Of a DNA stretch of 64,000 nucleotides, positions 42,420-51,178 are shown piece after piece (position 1 is the stretch's first letter; every line of letters starts with the position of its first letter). The notes under the pieces were generated by a model. The model had not been told where the DNA came from. It saw only the letters and a list, made by a program, of their open reading frames with translations, and made no database searches. This DNA is from TK10-74A sp965263065. GTDB taxonomy: Bacteria > Chloroflexota > Dehalococcoidia > Bin125. Both the position numbers and the translations under genes were made by a program. The DNA lies in the NCBI GenBank assembly GCA_965263065.1, contig CBDHGH010000003.1:310001-374000 (forward strand), written 5' to 3'.

Positions 42420-44444
42420 CTAGACATGCCGCGCTCGCACATTCCAGAACTCAATGAAGGAGGGCTTCGCCTGGAACTGCCGCCACTCCAGGTGGCTGCG
42501 GGCGACCTGCGGCTGCACCAACTCGAAGAGGTAGATCCAGGACGCCTGCTCGTAGTGGCGCCGCGCGCCCTGGTTGAGCAGGTCGTTGCGCCTGTCCGAG
42601 TCGAATTCCGCCTCGGCGGCATCGAAGTAGTCCTCGATCTCGTTGAAGGCGTCCGGGTCGGAGAGCTCCTCGATGCGGTGCGCGAAGACCGCGTCGCGCC
42701 GGGCGTTCTCCCGAATCGAAACCAGCGGGTCCAGCCCCGCCGCCTGCGGGAAGAGGAACAGAACGTCGGTGGCGTCCTCGCGCAGGTCGGAGAAGTACTG
42801 CGAGATCTCCTGGATCTCCACGCGGGTGCGGATGCCCACCTCGGTGAGCATCCCGGCCACCGCCTGGATGAACGAGTCCACGTTGGTGTAGAGCCCCTGC
42901 GGGTAGCGGATCTCGAAGTCGAAGCCGTCCGGGTAGCCGGCCTCCGCCAGCAGCGCGCGGGCGCGGTCCGGGTCGTAGCCCCAGTCCAGGTCGGAGACCG
43001 GGCCCTCCGCGCCGTCGTGCCCCGCCTGCCCGACGGCGAGGGTGTAGGTGCGATTCTCGCGGCCGGTCATGATGTTGTGGATCAGGACGTCCTGATCCAC
43101 GGCCAAGTTGGCGGCGATGCGGACGCGCAGGTCGCGCCAGGGGTTGGGGCCGCCGTTGACGGGGTCCTCGATCAAGTGCTTGGGGATCTGGATGTGCAGC
43201 CCGCGCTGGGCGGAGTGATACCAGACCGCGAAGTCGGGATCGTCCTCGTAGGTCCGCGCCAGGTCCGGGATGATCTGGGTGGCGATGTTGATCTCGTCGT
43301 TCTCCAGGGCGGCGAGGCGCGCCTGCTCCTCGGGGAAGAGCCGCGACTCGAGATCCTTCACCCAGGGGAGCCGCTTCTGGTGCTCGAAGTCGCGGCCGTT
43401 CGCATATCCGTCGAAGCGGGTGCTGTGGATCACCTGGTCCTGCGTCCAGTCGACGAACTGGAACGGGCCGTGGCCGATGGGGTTGTTGGCCAACTGCTCG
43501 GCGCCCAACTCCTCCACGTGCGCCTGGGGCGTGAGCAGCAGGCGGACGAGGATGTTGGGGATGCCGGGGCTGGGCGGATCCATGTCGAGCTTGCCGCTGG
43601 TGCCGTCGACCATCGCGATGTCGCCGATGCCCACCAGGTTGCCGGCGCGGCCGACGAAGTTCGGGTCCCCGGCCCAGCGACCGCCCGTGCGCTCGATGTT
43701 GAACTGCACTTCCTCCAGCGTGACCGGGCTGCCGTCGTGGTAGGTCCAGCCCGGGTTCTGGGTGAGCAGCAGCTTCTCGTTGGCGTCGACGAACTCGAAA
43801 TCGAACGTGCCCCCGTTGCGGGCCAGGCCGTCGAAGCCGCGCGCGAAGACCGTGTCGTAGTGCAGCAGGTTCGCGGCCGCGTGGCCGCCGAAGCCCGCTT
43901 GCGTGTGCGGGTCCAGCGTCGAGGTGAAGGCGCCGAAGGCGATGCGAAGCTCCGCATCCAGGTCGTACTCGCCGCTGGCCACCAACTGTTCGGCGCCCGC
44001 CGTGGCGGCCGCGGCGGCCGCACGGGCGGCTTCGGCCGCGTCCTCGGCAGCGGCCGCGGCAGTGGCGGCGGCAGCGGCAGCGGCGGCGGCCTGGTCGGCG
44101 CCGGCCTCGCGGGCGGCCTCGGCCGCAGCCTCGGCGGCCGCGGCTGCGGCCTCAGCGACGGCGGCGGCGCCGGCATCCCCGGCGGCAGCGGCCGCGGCGG
44201 CCGCCTCTTCCGCGGCTGCGGCCGCGCGTTCGGCCGCGGCGGCCGCGGCGCTCGAGTCGCCGGCGGCGGCAGCGGCCTCGGCGGCGGCGGCGTCGCTCGC
44301 GCCCCCGTCGTCATCGTCGTCGCCGCCGCAGCCGACCAAGGCCAGCCCGGCGGCGCCAACGCCGGCCTTGGCGCTGGCTCCCAACATGGTGCGGCGTGAG
44401 ATCTTCCGCTGTCGCAAACTCGTCCAATAGTTCGGTGCGCTCAT
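42420..44444 (-). CDS. ABC transporter substrate-binding lipoprotein, family 5, with Ala-rich spacer (cassette 4)
   Basis: Solute-binding protein, 674 aa. Tat lipoprotein leader (KISRRTMLGASAK; lipobox LVGC, Cys39), then an Asp/Gly stretch and an Ala-rich spacer at residues about 51-150 nearly the same as in cassette 3, then an SBP_bac_5 domain (LRIAFGAFTSTLDPHTQAG; WRDLRVRIAANLAVDQDVL; YDPDRARALLAEAGYPDGF). AAAGGA precedes the ATG. A strong promoter lies about 70-100 bases upstream. Likely first gene of a run: binding protein, DppB, DppC, carboxyltransferase paralogue 2. Confidence 0.94.
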   Translation of the reverse strand: MSAPNYWTSLRQRKISRRTMLGASAKAGVGAAGLALVGCGGDDDDDGGASDAAAAEAAAAAGDSSAAAAAAERAAAAAEEAAAAAAAAGDAGAAAVAEAAAAAAEAAAEAAREAGADQAAAAAAAAATAAAAAEDAAEAARAAAAAATAGAEQLVASGEYDLDAELRIAFGAFTSTLDPHTQAGFGGHAAANLLHYDTVFARGFDGLARNGGTFDFEFVDANEKLLLTQNPGWTYHDGSPVTLEEVQFNIERTGGRWAGDPNFVGRAGNLVGIGDIAMVDGTSGKLDMDPPSPGIPNILVRLLLTPQAHVEELGAEQLANNPIGHGPFQFVDWTQDQVIHSTRFDGYANGRDFEHQKRLPWVKDLESRLFPEEQARLAALENDEINIATQIIPDLARTYEDDPDFAVWYHSAQRGLHIQIPKHLIEDPVNGGPNPWRDLRVRIAANLAVDQDVLIHNIMTGRENRTYTLAVGQAGHDGAEGPVSDLDWGYDPDRARALLAEAGYPDGFDFEIRYPQGLYTNVDSFIQAVAGMLTEVGIRTRVEIQEISQYFSDLREDATDVLFLFPQAAGLDPLVSIRENARRDAVFAHRIEELSDPDAFNEIEDYFDAAEAEFDSDRRNDLLNQGARRHYEQASWIYLFELVQPQVARSHLEWRQFQAKPSFIEFWNVRARHV

Positions 44445-44514
44445 GACTGAATGTCCTTTCGCGGGCGCGTGCGATCGTCGTCCAGACGGACGGCTCGACC
44501 ATCAAGGCGCGGGA

Positions 44515-44543
44515 ATTCTAGCCTCGGGCATACCCTCTGTCAA
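44515..44543 (-). promoter_or_regulatory. sigma-70-type promoter of cassette 4
   Basis: On the minus strand TTGACA (44543-44538) and TAGAAT (44520-44515) are separated by exactly 17 bases. The start point would be near 44508, leaving a leader of about 65 bases before the binding-protein ATG. Confidence 0.78.
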
Positions 44544-44602
44544 CGGAATCCACCGCCCAGCGGAGCGGCGCGGGAGTGGTCGCACGACCGCCACGCCCGG
44601 CC

Positions 44603-46423
44603 TCACGGCTCCTGCGTGTAGCCGTCTTCCCCCTCGCGGACGACGATGGTGCCGTTCGCGGGGACGTCCTCCAGCACGGTGCGGGTTCCGCTGGCGGGCC
44701 AGATGACCGTGACCCGCGCGACCAGCGGCGGATCCGCGGCTGCGGCGCCCAGCCCGCTGCCTATCCCGAAGTGCAGCGTCGACTCGCTTTGGCCGAGGAA
44801 GTGCGTCGCGACGCCGGCCTCCCGCAGCTGCACGCCGGCGCCGGCCTCCACCTCCACCTCGACGCGCGCGCCGATCGCGTCCCGGTTCGAGGCCGAGCCG
44901 ATCAGGCGCAGGCGCAGCCAGGCGAGCTGATTCCCCCCATCGTTGCGGTACAGCGTGGGTTGGCCGGCGTTGTTGACGACGAACACGTCGAGGTCCCCGT
45001 CGCGGTCGTAGTCGAAGGTCAGCAAGCCCTTGCCGGCGGCGGTCGAGTCGATGCCGGCGTCGGCCGACCGCTCGGCCATGCGTCCCGTGCCGTCGTTCTC
45101 CCAGAGGCGCATGGGGTCGTCGTTGAAGACCACCTCGTGCTCCGTGAGCACGAAGCCGTTGGTCATGATCAGATCCGGGTCGCCGTCGTTGTCGGCGTCG
45201 AAGAAGGCGGCCCCCCAGCCCCAGTAGCCGTCGCGCACGTCGGCGGCGTCCGTCTGGTCGGAGAAGCGCCGGTCGCCCTCGTAGGCGAAGAGGCGGTTGC
45301 CGGAGGGGCGCCAGTCGCACATCCCGGTGAGATACGACTCGCCCCCCAGGCAAGGGAACGAGCTCGCGATGGCGGTCACGAACCAGTCCAGATCGCCGTC
45401 CCCATCGACGTCGCCGAAGGTCGAGCCCATGCCGTTCTCGTCCGTGCCGACGCCCGCCGCGACGGTGCCGTCGCTGAACGTGCCGTCGCCGTTGTTCCAG
45501 AACAGGCGCGAGCGGCCGTAGTCGCCGGCGACGGCCAGGTCCGGCCAGCCGTCGCCATCGAGATCGACGAAGGCGGTGCCGAACGAGAAGGCGCCGTCGA
45601 AGCCCGATTGGGTCAGCGATTCGGCATCGGCCATCGAGACCCCGGCGGCGTCGGTCACGTCCTCGAAGAAGCCGGGCTTCTCCGCGCCCAAATTGCGCAG
45701 CAGGCGCGCGTGCGCGTGCGCGGGTGCGTCGCGTTCGACGTACTGAGCCAAGCGCCACTCCGTGGTATGGATGTCCAGCCAGCCATCGCGATCGAAGTCC
45801 CCCATGGCGACGCTCATGCCGGCGCGGGGAGCGTCGTCCGCGACGGCGGCCCCGCGCTCGACGCCCTCCTCACGGAACGAACCGTTGCCGTCGTTGATGA
45901 ACAACAGGAAGCGCGGCGCGGCGATCGTGGTGACGAAGAGGTCCTGGTCGCCGTCGTTGTCGATGTCGCCCCACCAAGCGCCGTTGGTCGGGTAGGAGAC
46001 CGAGCCGAGGCCGGCGGCGTCCGTGACGTCGGTGAAGGCGCCGTCGCCCAGATTGCGAAAGAGGAGGCCGGGGCCGTCGAGGCGGGTGACGTAGAGATCG
46101 GGCCAGCCGTCGCCATCGTAGTCGGCGGCGGCGGCGCCGCCGGTGGCCCGCTCGACCAGGCAGCCGGTCGCGCCGGGCGGGTAGCCGGCGAAGATGCAGT
46201 CGGGCGTGGCCCGGAACTCGTGCTGGATATAGGAGAGGCCGGACTCCGCCGTCACATCGGTGAACAGCAAGCTCGGTGGCGGCGGCTCGTCGGCCCCGCC
46301 GCAGGCCGTGGTCAGCAGCGCGGCGGCGACAGCGCCCAGCGCCCACGCCCCACAGCCGCGACCGATTGCCCGCGCCCCTCGGACAAGCGCGGCAAGGCGG
46401 ACGGAAGGATGGGGCAGCGGCAT
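44603..46423 (-). CDS. CRTAC1-like lipoprotein: FG-GAP/VCBS repeats with ASPIC/UnbV domain
   Basis: Exported protein of 606 aa. An N-terminal hydrophobic segment ends in LTTACGG (Cys about 41), a probable lipoprotein signal. Seven calcium-binding repeats follow, with cores DYDGDGWPDL, DIDNDGDQDL, DFDRDGWLDI, DLDGDGWPDL, DVDGDGDLDW, DADNDGDPDL and DYDRDGDLDV, as in an integrin-like propeller. The C-terminal ASPIC/UnbV domain is marked by NRDAIGARVEVE and THFLGQSESTLHFGIG. The function is unknown; homologues are usually surface-exposed. It starts 11 bases after carboxyltransferase paralogue 3 on the same strand, so the two probably share a transcript. Confidence 0.87.
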   Translation of the reverse strand: MPLPHPSVRLAALVRGARAIGRGCGAWALGAVAAALLTTACGGADEPPPPSLLFTDVTAESGLSYIQHEFRATPDCIFAGYPPGATGCLVERATGGAAAADYDGDGWPDLYVTRLDGPGLLFRNLGDGAFTDVTDAAGLGSVSYPTNGAWWGDIDNDGDQDLFVTTIAAPRFLLFINDGNGSFREEGVERGAAVADDAPRAGMSVAMGDFDRDGWLDIHTTEWRLAQYVERDAPAHAHARLLRNLGAEKPGFFEDVTDAAGVSMADAESLTQSGFDGAFSFGTAFVDLDGDGWPDLAVAGDYGRSRLFWNNGDGTFSDGTVAAGVGTDENGMGSTFGDVDGDGDLDWFVTAIASSFPCLGGESYLTGMCDWRPSGNRLFAYEGDRRFSDQTDAADVRDGYWGWGAAFFDADNDGDPDLIMTNGFVLTEHEVVFNDDPMRLWENDGTGRMAERSADAGIDSTAAGKGLLTFDYDRDGDLDVFVVNNAGQPTLYRNDGGNQLAWLRLRLIGSASNRDAIGARVEVEVEAGAGVQLREAGVATHFLGQSESTLHFGIGSGLGAAAADPPLVARVTVIWPASGTRTVLEDVPANGTIVVREGEDGYTQEP

Positions 46424-46434
46424 TGGGGGGTCCG

Positions 46435-47994
46435 TCAGGGTCGCCAGGAGGGGCCGGCCGTGGGCCCGAGCTGCGTCTTGAGGACGGGCTGGGCGAGCTC
46501 GACGAACTCGCAGAGCAGCGAGCGGGTGTCGCGCGGGTCGATGAGGTCGAGCCCGCTCGCCTCGGCCGTCTTGAAGGGCGACGAGTACTTGCGGAAGTCG
46601 TTCTCCAGCTCGAGCCGCTTGGCCTCGGGGTCGGGGGCCGACTCGATCACACGGCGGAAGGCGGCCGAGGTGCCGCCCTCGATGTGCATCGAACCCCAGT
46701 GCCCCGACGGCCAGGCGTAGCGCCGGAAGAGATGCGGCCCGGGGCGGTACTGCAAGCTGCCCGCCAGCCCGTACGACTGCCGGCAGATGAACGAGACCCA
46801 GGGCATGCGGCTGTGGATGATCTGGTACATGAAGCGGGCGCCCGCGCGCTCGATGCCCTGCTTCTCGGACTCGGGGCCGACGAGGAAGCCGGGGTCGTCC
46901 ATGAGCACGACCATGGGCAGGTGGAAGGTGTCGCAGAGCTGGACGAGGCGCGTGCACTTCTCGGCCGCCGCGACATCCATCGAGCCGCCGCGACGGTTGG
47001 GGTTGTTCATCATCACGCCGACCGGGTAGCCGTCGGCGCGAGCCAGGCCGATGATCCGGGAGGGGCCGTAGGCGGGGGCGATCTCGAAGAACGAGCCCTC
47101 GTCGAAGACGCCCTCGATGATGGGGCGCGGGTTGTAGGGCTTGCGGATGTCGCGCGGGATCAGCGACAGCAGCCGCTCGTCGCGGCGGTTCGGGTCGTCG
47201 CCGGTTTCGACGCGGGGCGCCATCTCGTAGACGTTGTCGGGCAGGTAGCTGAGGAAGCGCTTGGCCTGCTCGATCGCGGCCGGCTCGTCGGCGGCGACGT
47301 TGTCGACCACGCCGCTGACGCGGGTGTGCACCCGCCAGCCGCCCAGGTCCTCCTTGTCGATGTCGAGGCCCAGCGCCGCCTTGACCACCGGTGGGCCGCC
47401 GGGGAACACCTGCCCCAGGCCCTTCGCCACGACGCTGAAATGGCTCAGCGGCGGGATGGGGGCCGCCCCGCCGGCGGCGGGGCCCAGCACGACCGTGACG
47501 ACCGGCGCGACGTTGACGACCTTGCACATCCACTCGAACTGGGCGCCGTCGGGGATGTAGGTGCGGCCCAGCTCCGTGAACTCGTTCACGCTGCCCCCGG
47601 CGGCGTCCATGAGGTGCACCGTGGGCATGAGCATGGCCGACGCGTCGGGCTGGCCGTGGCCGATATCGACCGCGCCGTCGCTGGTCCGCCCGGATGCGCC
47701 GCGGATGGTGAAGTCGGAGCCGCTGACGTAGACCGGCCGCCCGTTGACCTTGGCGACGCCGCGGACACGGGGGGCCGGCGTGAAGCCGGCGAGGGCGCCG
47801 TCGTCGTCGTAGGTGGCGTGACCCTGCAGCTTGCCCATCTCGCGGAGCGTGCCGGGGTCGACCAGCAGCGCCAGGCGCTCGCGGACGGTGAGCTTGCCGC
47901 GGTCGCGCTGCCGGGCGATGCCCTCCGGCCCGCCCATGCCCTCGGCCAGCGTGTGGCGGCGCTGCAACTCGTCGATCTCCGGCTGCCAGGTCAT
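46435..47994 (-). CDS. acyl-CoA carboxylase carboxyltransferase subunit (paralogue 3)
   Basis: Carboxyltransferase beta subunit, 519 aa, starting MTWQPEIDELQRRHTLAEGM. The N-terminal domain has KLTVRERLALLVDPGTLREM, GSDFTIRGASG and GPAAGGAAPIPPLSHF. The C-terminal domain has LMDDPGFLVG, CRQSYGLAGSL and GSMHIEGGTSAAF in place of the usual EIAVMGAKGA, so it is of the same divergent subgroup but clearly distinct from paralogues 1 and 2. GAGGAGGA precedes the ATG. A perfect 11-bp inverted repeat lies upstream at 48030-48059. Confidence 0.89.
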   Translation of the reverse strand: MTWQPEIDELQRRHTLAEGMGGPEGIARQRDRGKLTVRERLALLVDPGTLREMGKLQGHATYDDDGALAGFTPAPRVRGVAKVNGRPVYVSGSDFTIRGASGRTSDGAVDIGHGQPDASAMLMPTVHLMDAAGGSVNEFTELGRTYIPDGAQFEWMCKVVNVAPVVTVVLGPAAGGAAPIPPLSHFSVVAKGLGQVFPGGPPVVKAALGLDIDKEDLGGWRVHTRVSGVVDNVAADEPAAIEQAKRFLSYLPDNVYEMAPRVETGDDPNRRDERLLSLIPRDIRKPYNPRPIIEGVFDEGSFFEIAPAYGPSRIIGLARADGYPVGVMMNNPNRRGGSMDVAAAEKCTRLVQLCDTFHLPMVVLMDDPGFLVGPESEKQGIERAGARFMYQIIHSRMPWVSFICRQSYGLAGSLQYRPGPHLFRRYAWPSGHWGSMHIEGGTSAAFRRVIESAPDPEAKRLELENDFRKYSSPFKTAEASGLDLIDPRDTRSLLCEFVELAQPVLKTQLGPTAGPSWRP

Positions 47995-48029
47995 GGGTCC
48001 TCCTCGTGTGCTGCCGCGCGACGCCCCGT

Positions 48030-48059
48030 CGTGGGGTGCGGGGGCTCGCGCACCCCACG
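48030..48059. promoter_or_regulatory. perfect 11-bp inverted repeat upstream of carboxyltransferase paralogue 3
   Basis: CGTGGGGTGCG and CGCACCCCACG surround an 8-base loop, 36 bases before the start codon. It could be a repressor operator or an RNA stem-loop. There is no T-run on either side. It lies in the 385-base gene-free gap 47995-48379. Confidence 0.55.
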
Positions 48060-48289
48060 AGCCTAACGTGCCTAATGAGTAAGGTGCGCTGCGCCCGGCA
48101 CGCGGGCGGGGCCGCCACGTCGTCCGCGATGGCGACGAGGCGCGTCCGGCCGGGGCATCGCTCAGCGGCGGCGGCGCCCGTCTGCTAAAGTGCTAGCGGA
48201 GCCGGGGCGTCACCCCCGACGATCCGGCAGGCCGGCGCCGACCACGACCGCGGCCTGCCCTCGCCACCTGCGAACAGGCGGCCCCACCA

Positions 48290-48318
48290 GCGCCCCCGAC
48301 CATACCGGCCGGGGGCGC
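48290..48318. terminator. hairpin downstream of amt
   Basis: GCGCCCCCG (48290-48298) pairs with CGGGGGCGC (48310-48318) across an 11-base loop, 62 bases beyond the amt stop. No T-run follows, so termination is uncertain. The rest of the gap 47995-48379 shows no gene. Confidence 0.45.
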
Positions 48319-48379
48319 TTCGCGTTCAGGCTCCGCAGCGGTGCCGACCCCTTGACGGCTGGAAGCTGCGCGGCGGCGG

Positions 48380-49774
48380 CTATCCGGCCGCATCCTCCTC
48401 GAGCTCCTCCGGCATGAGCACGAACTCGGGGTAGGCCTCGATGCCCAGCTCGCCGCTGTCCTGGCCCAAGCGTTCGACCTGCGGCGACACCCGCAGACCC
48501 AGCGTCCGGTCGAGCGCCTGCCACAGCAACCAGGTGGTCGTGAAGACGAACGCGCCGACGCTCACGACGCCGAGCAGCTGGATGTGGAAGCTCCCGCCCG
48601 CGGCAATGCACACCGCCAGCGTCCCCCAGATGCCGGCGCAGAGATGGGCGGGGATCGCGCCGACGACGTCGTCCAGCTTGACGACCTCCAGCAGCTTGAT
48701 CGCGGACGTGCAGATGACGCCGCCGATGGCGCCGATGATGATCGCCCAATAGGGATCGACGATGTCCGGACCCGCAGTGATCGAGACGAGCCCCGCGATC
48801 GCGCCGTTGAGACCCGCGAAGAGGTCGACGCGGCCCAAGAGCGGCCGCGAGACCATCAGCGCGGCGATGACGCCGCCCGCCGCCGCCAGGTTCGTGTTGA
48901 CGAGCACTTGGCTCATCGCGACGGCGTCGGCGGCGCTGCCCAGCGCGAGCTGTGATCCGCCGTTGAAGCCGAACCAGCCCAGCCAGAGGATGAAAATGCC
49001 CAGCGTCACGACGAGGACGTTGGAGGGGGGCGTCGCGCGCACGCTGCCGTCGCGGCGGAACTTGCCCAGCCGCGGCCCAACCACGATCACGCCCGCGAGC
49101 GCCGCCCAGCCGCCGGTGCCGTGCACGATGGTGGAGCCGGCGAAGTCCTGGAAGTCCAGCTCGGCGAGCCAGCCGCCGCCCCACGTCCAGGCGCCGACGA
49201 TCGGGTAGATGAGCGCCGTGAGCACCAGCGTGAAGACGAGGAACGTCCACAGCTTCACGCGCTCGGCGATGGCGCCGGACACGATCGAGGCGGTGGTCGC
49301 GACGAAGACCATCTGGAAGAACCAGTCGGACATCGTGGCGTGGCCGGCGCTGATCACGCTCGCCGTCGTGTCGCGCACGCCCGTCATCAGGTCGATCTCG
49401 TCGGCCGTCGGGCCGTAGAGGAGCTGCAGCGAGCCGATCACGCTGCCCACGTCGACGTACATCAGGCCGTAGCCGATGACGAAGTAGGCGAGCCCGGCGA
49501 TCGCGTAGAGGCCGATGTTCTTCAGGCAGATCATCGACGCGTTCTTGGTGCGGACCGCGCCCGACTCGAGCATGGTGAAGCCGGCGCACATCCACATGAC
49601 CAGCGCGCCCCAGACGAGGAACATGAAGGTGTTGAGGATGAACTGCGTCTCGTCGTCGGTCGCGGCGTGCGCGGTACCCGTCTTGGCGAGGAAGGCCCCG
49701 ACCGTCAGCAGCGCAATCGCGGCCACAAGGACGAGACGGCGGCGATGCGCGAGTCGCATTGTCAGGCTGCTCAC
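48380..49774 (-). CDS. amt: ammonium transporter
   Basis: Amt/MEP/Rh-family ammonium channel, 464 aa. An N-terminal signal peptide (RRRLVLVAAIALLTVGAFL to TAHA) is followed by a pore region with MWMCAGFTMLESGAVRTKNA, STIVHGTGGWAALAGVIVVG (one pore His), WFGFNGGSQLALG and VGAIPAHLCAGIWGTLAV (the second pore His). The C-terminal tail SPQVERLGQDSGELGIEAYP is the usual cytoplasmic region. GTG 49774 has GGGAG seven bases upstream; ATG 49759 is an alternative. No PII (glnK) gene is adjacent. It complements nitrate assimilation at 17.4-22.8 kb. Confidence 0.93.
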   Translation of the reverse strand: MSSLTMRLAHRRRLVLVAAIALLTVGAFLAKTGTAHAATDDETQFILNTFMFLVWGALVMWMCAGFTMLESGAVRTKNASMICLKNIGLYAIAGLAYFVIGYGLMYVDVGSVIGSLQLLYGPTADEIDLMTGVRDTTASVISAGHATMSDWFFQMVFVATTASIVSGAIAERVKLWTFLVFTLVLTALIYPIVGAWTWGGGWLAELDFQDFAGSTIVHGTGGWAALAGVIVVGPRLGKFRRDGSVRATPPSNVLVVTLGIFILWLGWFGFNGGSQLALGSAADAVAMSQVLVNTNLAAAGGVIAALMVSRPLLGRVDLFAGLNGAIAGLVSITAGPDIVDPYWAIIIGAIGGVICTSAIKLLEVVKLDDVVGAIPAHLCAGIWGTLAVCIAAGGSFHIQLLGVVSVGAFVFTTTWLLWQALDRTLGLRVSPQVERLGQDSGELGIEAYPEFVLMPEELEEDAAG

Positions 49775-50143
49775 GGGCTCACTCCCGTCTCCCCGTCGCG
49801 CGGCCGGGCCGCGGGGGATGTCCGAGCACTCAGTCTCATAGTCCCGCGCCCGCCATTTGTCCAGCCGGGCGCCGCTCCGCGGCGGAGGAGATCGGTGCGG
49901 TCGGGCTCTCAACCTGGACGCGGGGCCCGCCGGGGCGTCGGAGCGAGCCCTGCGCCATCTGGGATCGCGCGCGGTCGCCGGTGCAGGTGGCGAGGATGCG
50001 GAGGGATCGGGGGAGCCATCAGTGATGCGCACTCGCCGGGATGAACGGGGGCGGGATCATCGCCAACGTCCGGACGACTCCGCAGAGTCTTCCCTTCGCG
50101 ACCGATCTTCTGGACCCTCGTGCGGCTGAGCAGGCTGCCTCGA
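49775..50143. other. gene-free stretch upstream of amt
   Basis: No reading frame here has a plausible protein, and I see no RNA gene. The only recognisable element is the amt promoter at 49835-49863. Confidence 0.6.
49835..49863 (-). promoter_or_regulatory. probable amt promoter
   Basis: TGGACA (49863-49858) and TATGAG (49840-49835) on the minus strand, 17 bases apart, place a start point about 55 bases before the amt start codon. No NtrC- or GlnR-like site was recognised. Confidence 0.5.
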
Positions 50144-50515
50144 TCAACTGCCCGCGAAGTGCATGGACGCGGGAGGCTTGAAGCCCTCGGGCCAATGCGT
50201 GTGCGCATCGTAGATTGCCGCGGTGAGGTCCGCGCCCCCAAGCTCTGCGCCCCTGAGGTCTGCGTGCTCAAGGTTTGCGCGCTCGAGGCATGCGCCGTGA
50301 AGGTTCGCGTTCTGGAGGTTCGCCTGAGCGAGATATGCGCCGCGGAGTTTCGCGTTCTCGAGGTCTGCGCCCTCGAGGTTTGCCCACCAGAAATCTGCGT
50401 CCTGGAGGTTCGCGTCCTGAAGGTTCGCGCCCTGGAGGTTCGCGCGTCGGAGGTTCTTCCCAGGGAGCGCGATTCCTGCGACGTAGGCATGAGCCAGATT
50501 GAGCAGCATGGACAC
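50144..50515 (-). CDS. pentapeptide-repeat protein (C-terminal half of a split gene)
   Basis: Reading of up to 123 aa (from GTG 50515; ATG 50509 is an alternative) made of pentapeptide repeats of the A(D/N)Lxx type: NLRRANLQGANLQDANLQDA, ADLENAKLRGAYLAQANL and ADLRGAELGGADLTAA. Such repeats form a right-handed quadrilateral beta-helix. It is in the same frame as the membrane-anchor gene upstream and is separated from it only by one TAG and two sense codons. GGAG lies just after the stop at usable spacing, so separate translation is possible. Related proteins normally carry both parts in one chain. Confidence 0.75.
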   Translation of the reverse strand: MSMLLNLAHAYVAGIALPGKNLRRANLQGANLQDANLQDADFWWANLEGADLENAKLRGAYLAQANLQNANLHGACLERANLEHADLRGAELGGADLTAAIYDAHTHWPEGFKPPASMHFAGS

Positions 50516-50521
50516 CGTCTC

Positions 50522-51178
50522 CTATCCGCCGGGCCAGAGTCGCTCGATCGCCGCGATCGCGGCCACCACATCCATTCGCTCGCGAGTCTCCCGCACACGC
50601 TCAAGCTGTTGCGGCGCCTCGGCATCCCCCGGAGTATGGAGGATGCGAAGCTCCGAGCGAACGTACGCGCTCAGAATGTCCACAATCGGCAAGAAGTCCT
50701 CCTCCGACTCCCCGGCGATTCGCTCAAGGGAGCGGACTCCACCCGCGCGGATCTCCGGGGCGGGCGTATTGTTGGGACGGACCGCGCCCAGTTGGTCGAT
50801 TGCGCGGGTGAAGCGCTCCGTGATCTGGCCCAGTTGCATCGTAGCGACTTGTTTCTCCAGTGCGTTCACTCGCCGCCAGTTGATATATGCGCTGATGAGC
50901 ACGATGGCCCCACCGACGAAGGCCAGCACGGTGAGGCGCGCGCGGTCGCGAACCTCGAACTGGATCCGTTCGTCGGTGAGATCGGGGCTGAAGAGCGGTG
51001 GCAGCCAGATGACCGCGGCCAGCGCGATGACAGCGACCGCGACCAGTCCGATCCACGGGAGCACCCGGATCACCGTCCGCCAGAGAGTCCGAGCCCTCCA
51101 CCCAACCGAGCGCGGTCGGCCAGGCCGGCCGCGGACCTTCCACAACCACCGCTTCACCTGCCCGGCCCGACCGTTCAT
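50522..51178 (-). CDS. membrane-anchored N-terminal half of a pentapeptide-repeat protein
   Basis: Protein of 218 aa. A basic N-terminus precedes two membrane helices (about IRVLPWIGLVAVAVIALAAV and LTVLAFVGGAIVLISAYI), then the conserved QITERFTRAIDQLG, IRAGGVRSLERIAGESEED and PIVDILSAYVRSE segments. These are typical of the N-terminal part of bacterial membrane-bound pentapeptide-repeat proteins. Here the frame stops at TAG (50524-50522) after ERLWPGG, and the repeats continue in the same frame beyond it. Function unknown. Confidence 0.75.
   Translation of the reverse strand: MNGRAGQVKRWLWKVRGRPGRPRSVGWRARTLWRTVIRVLPWIGLVAVAVIALAAVIWLPPLFSPDLTDERIQFEVRDRARLTVLAFVGGAIVLISAYINWRRVNALEKQVATMQLGQITERFTRAIDQLGAVRPNNTPAPEIRAGGVRSLERIAGESEEDFLPIVDILSAYVRSELRILHTPGDAEAPQQLERVRETRERMDVVAAIAAIERLWPGG

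Noticed and set aside
44603..48118. Apparent 1171-residue frame joining paralogue 3's region to the CRTAC1-like protein
   Set aside because: The N-terminal half is a shadow of the carboxyltransferase gene; the real protein begins with its own lipoprotein signal at 46423.
48181..48378. Possible tRNA or riboswitch between amt and the carboxyltransferase
   Set aside because: No T-loop or anticodon-arm pattern found; only a simple hairpin at 48290-48318 could be supported.
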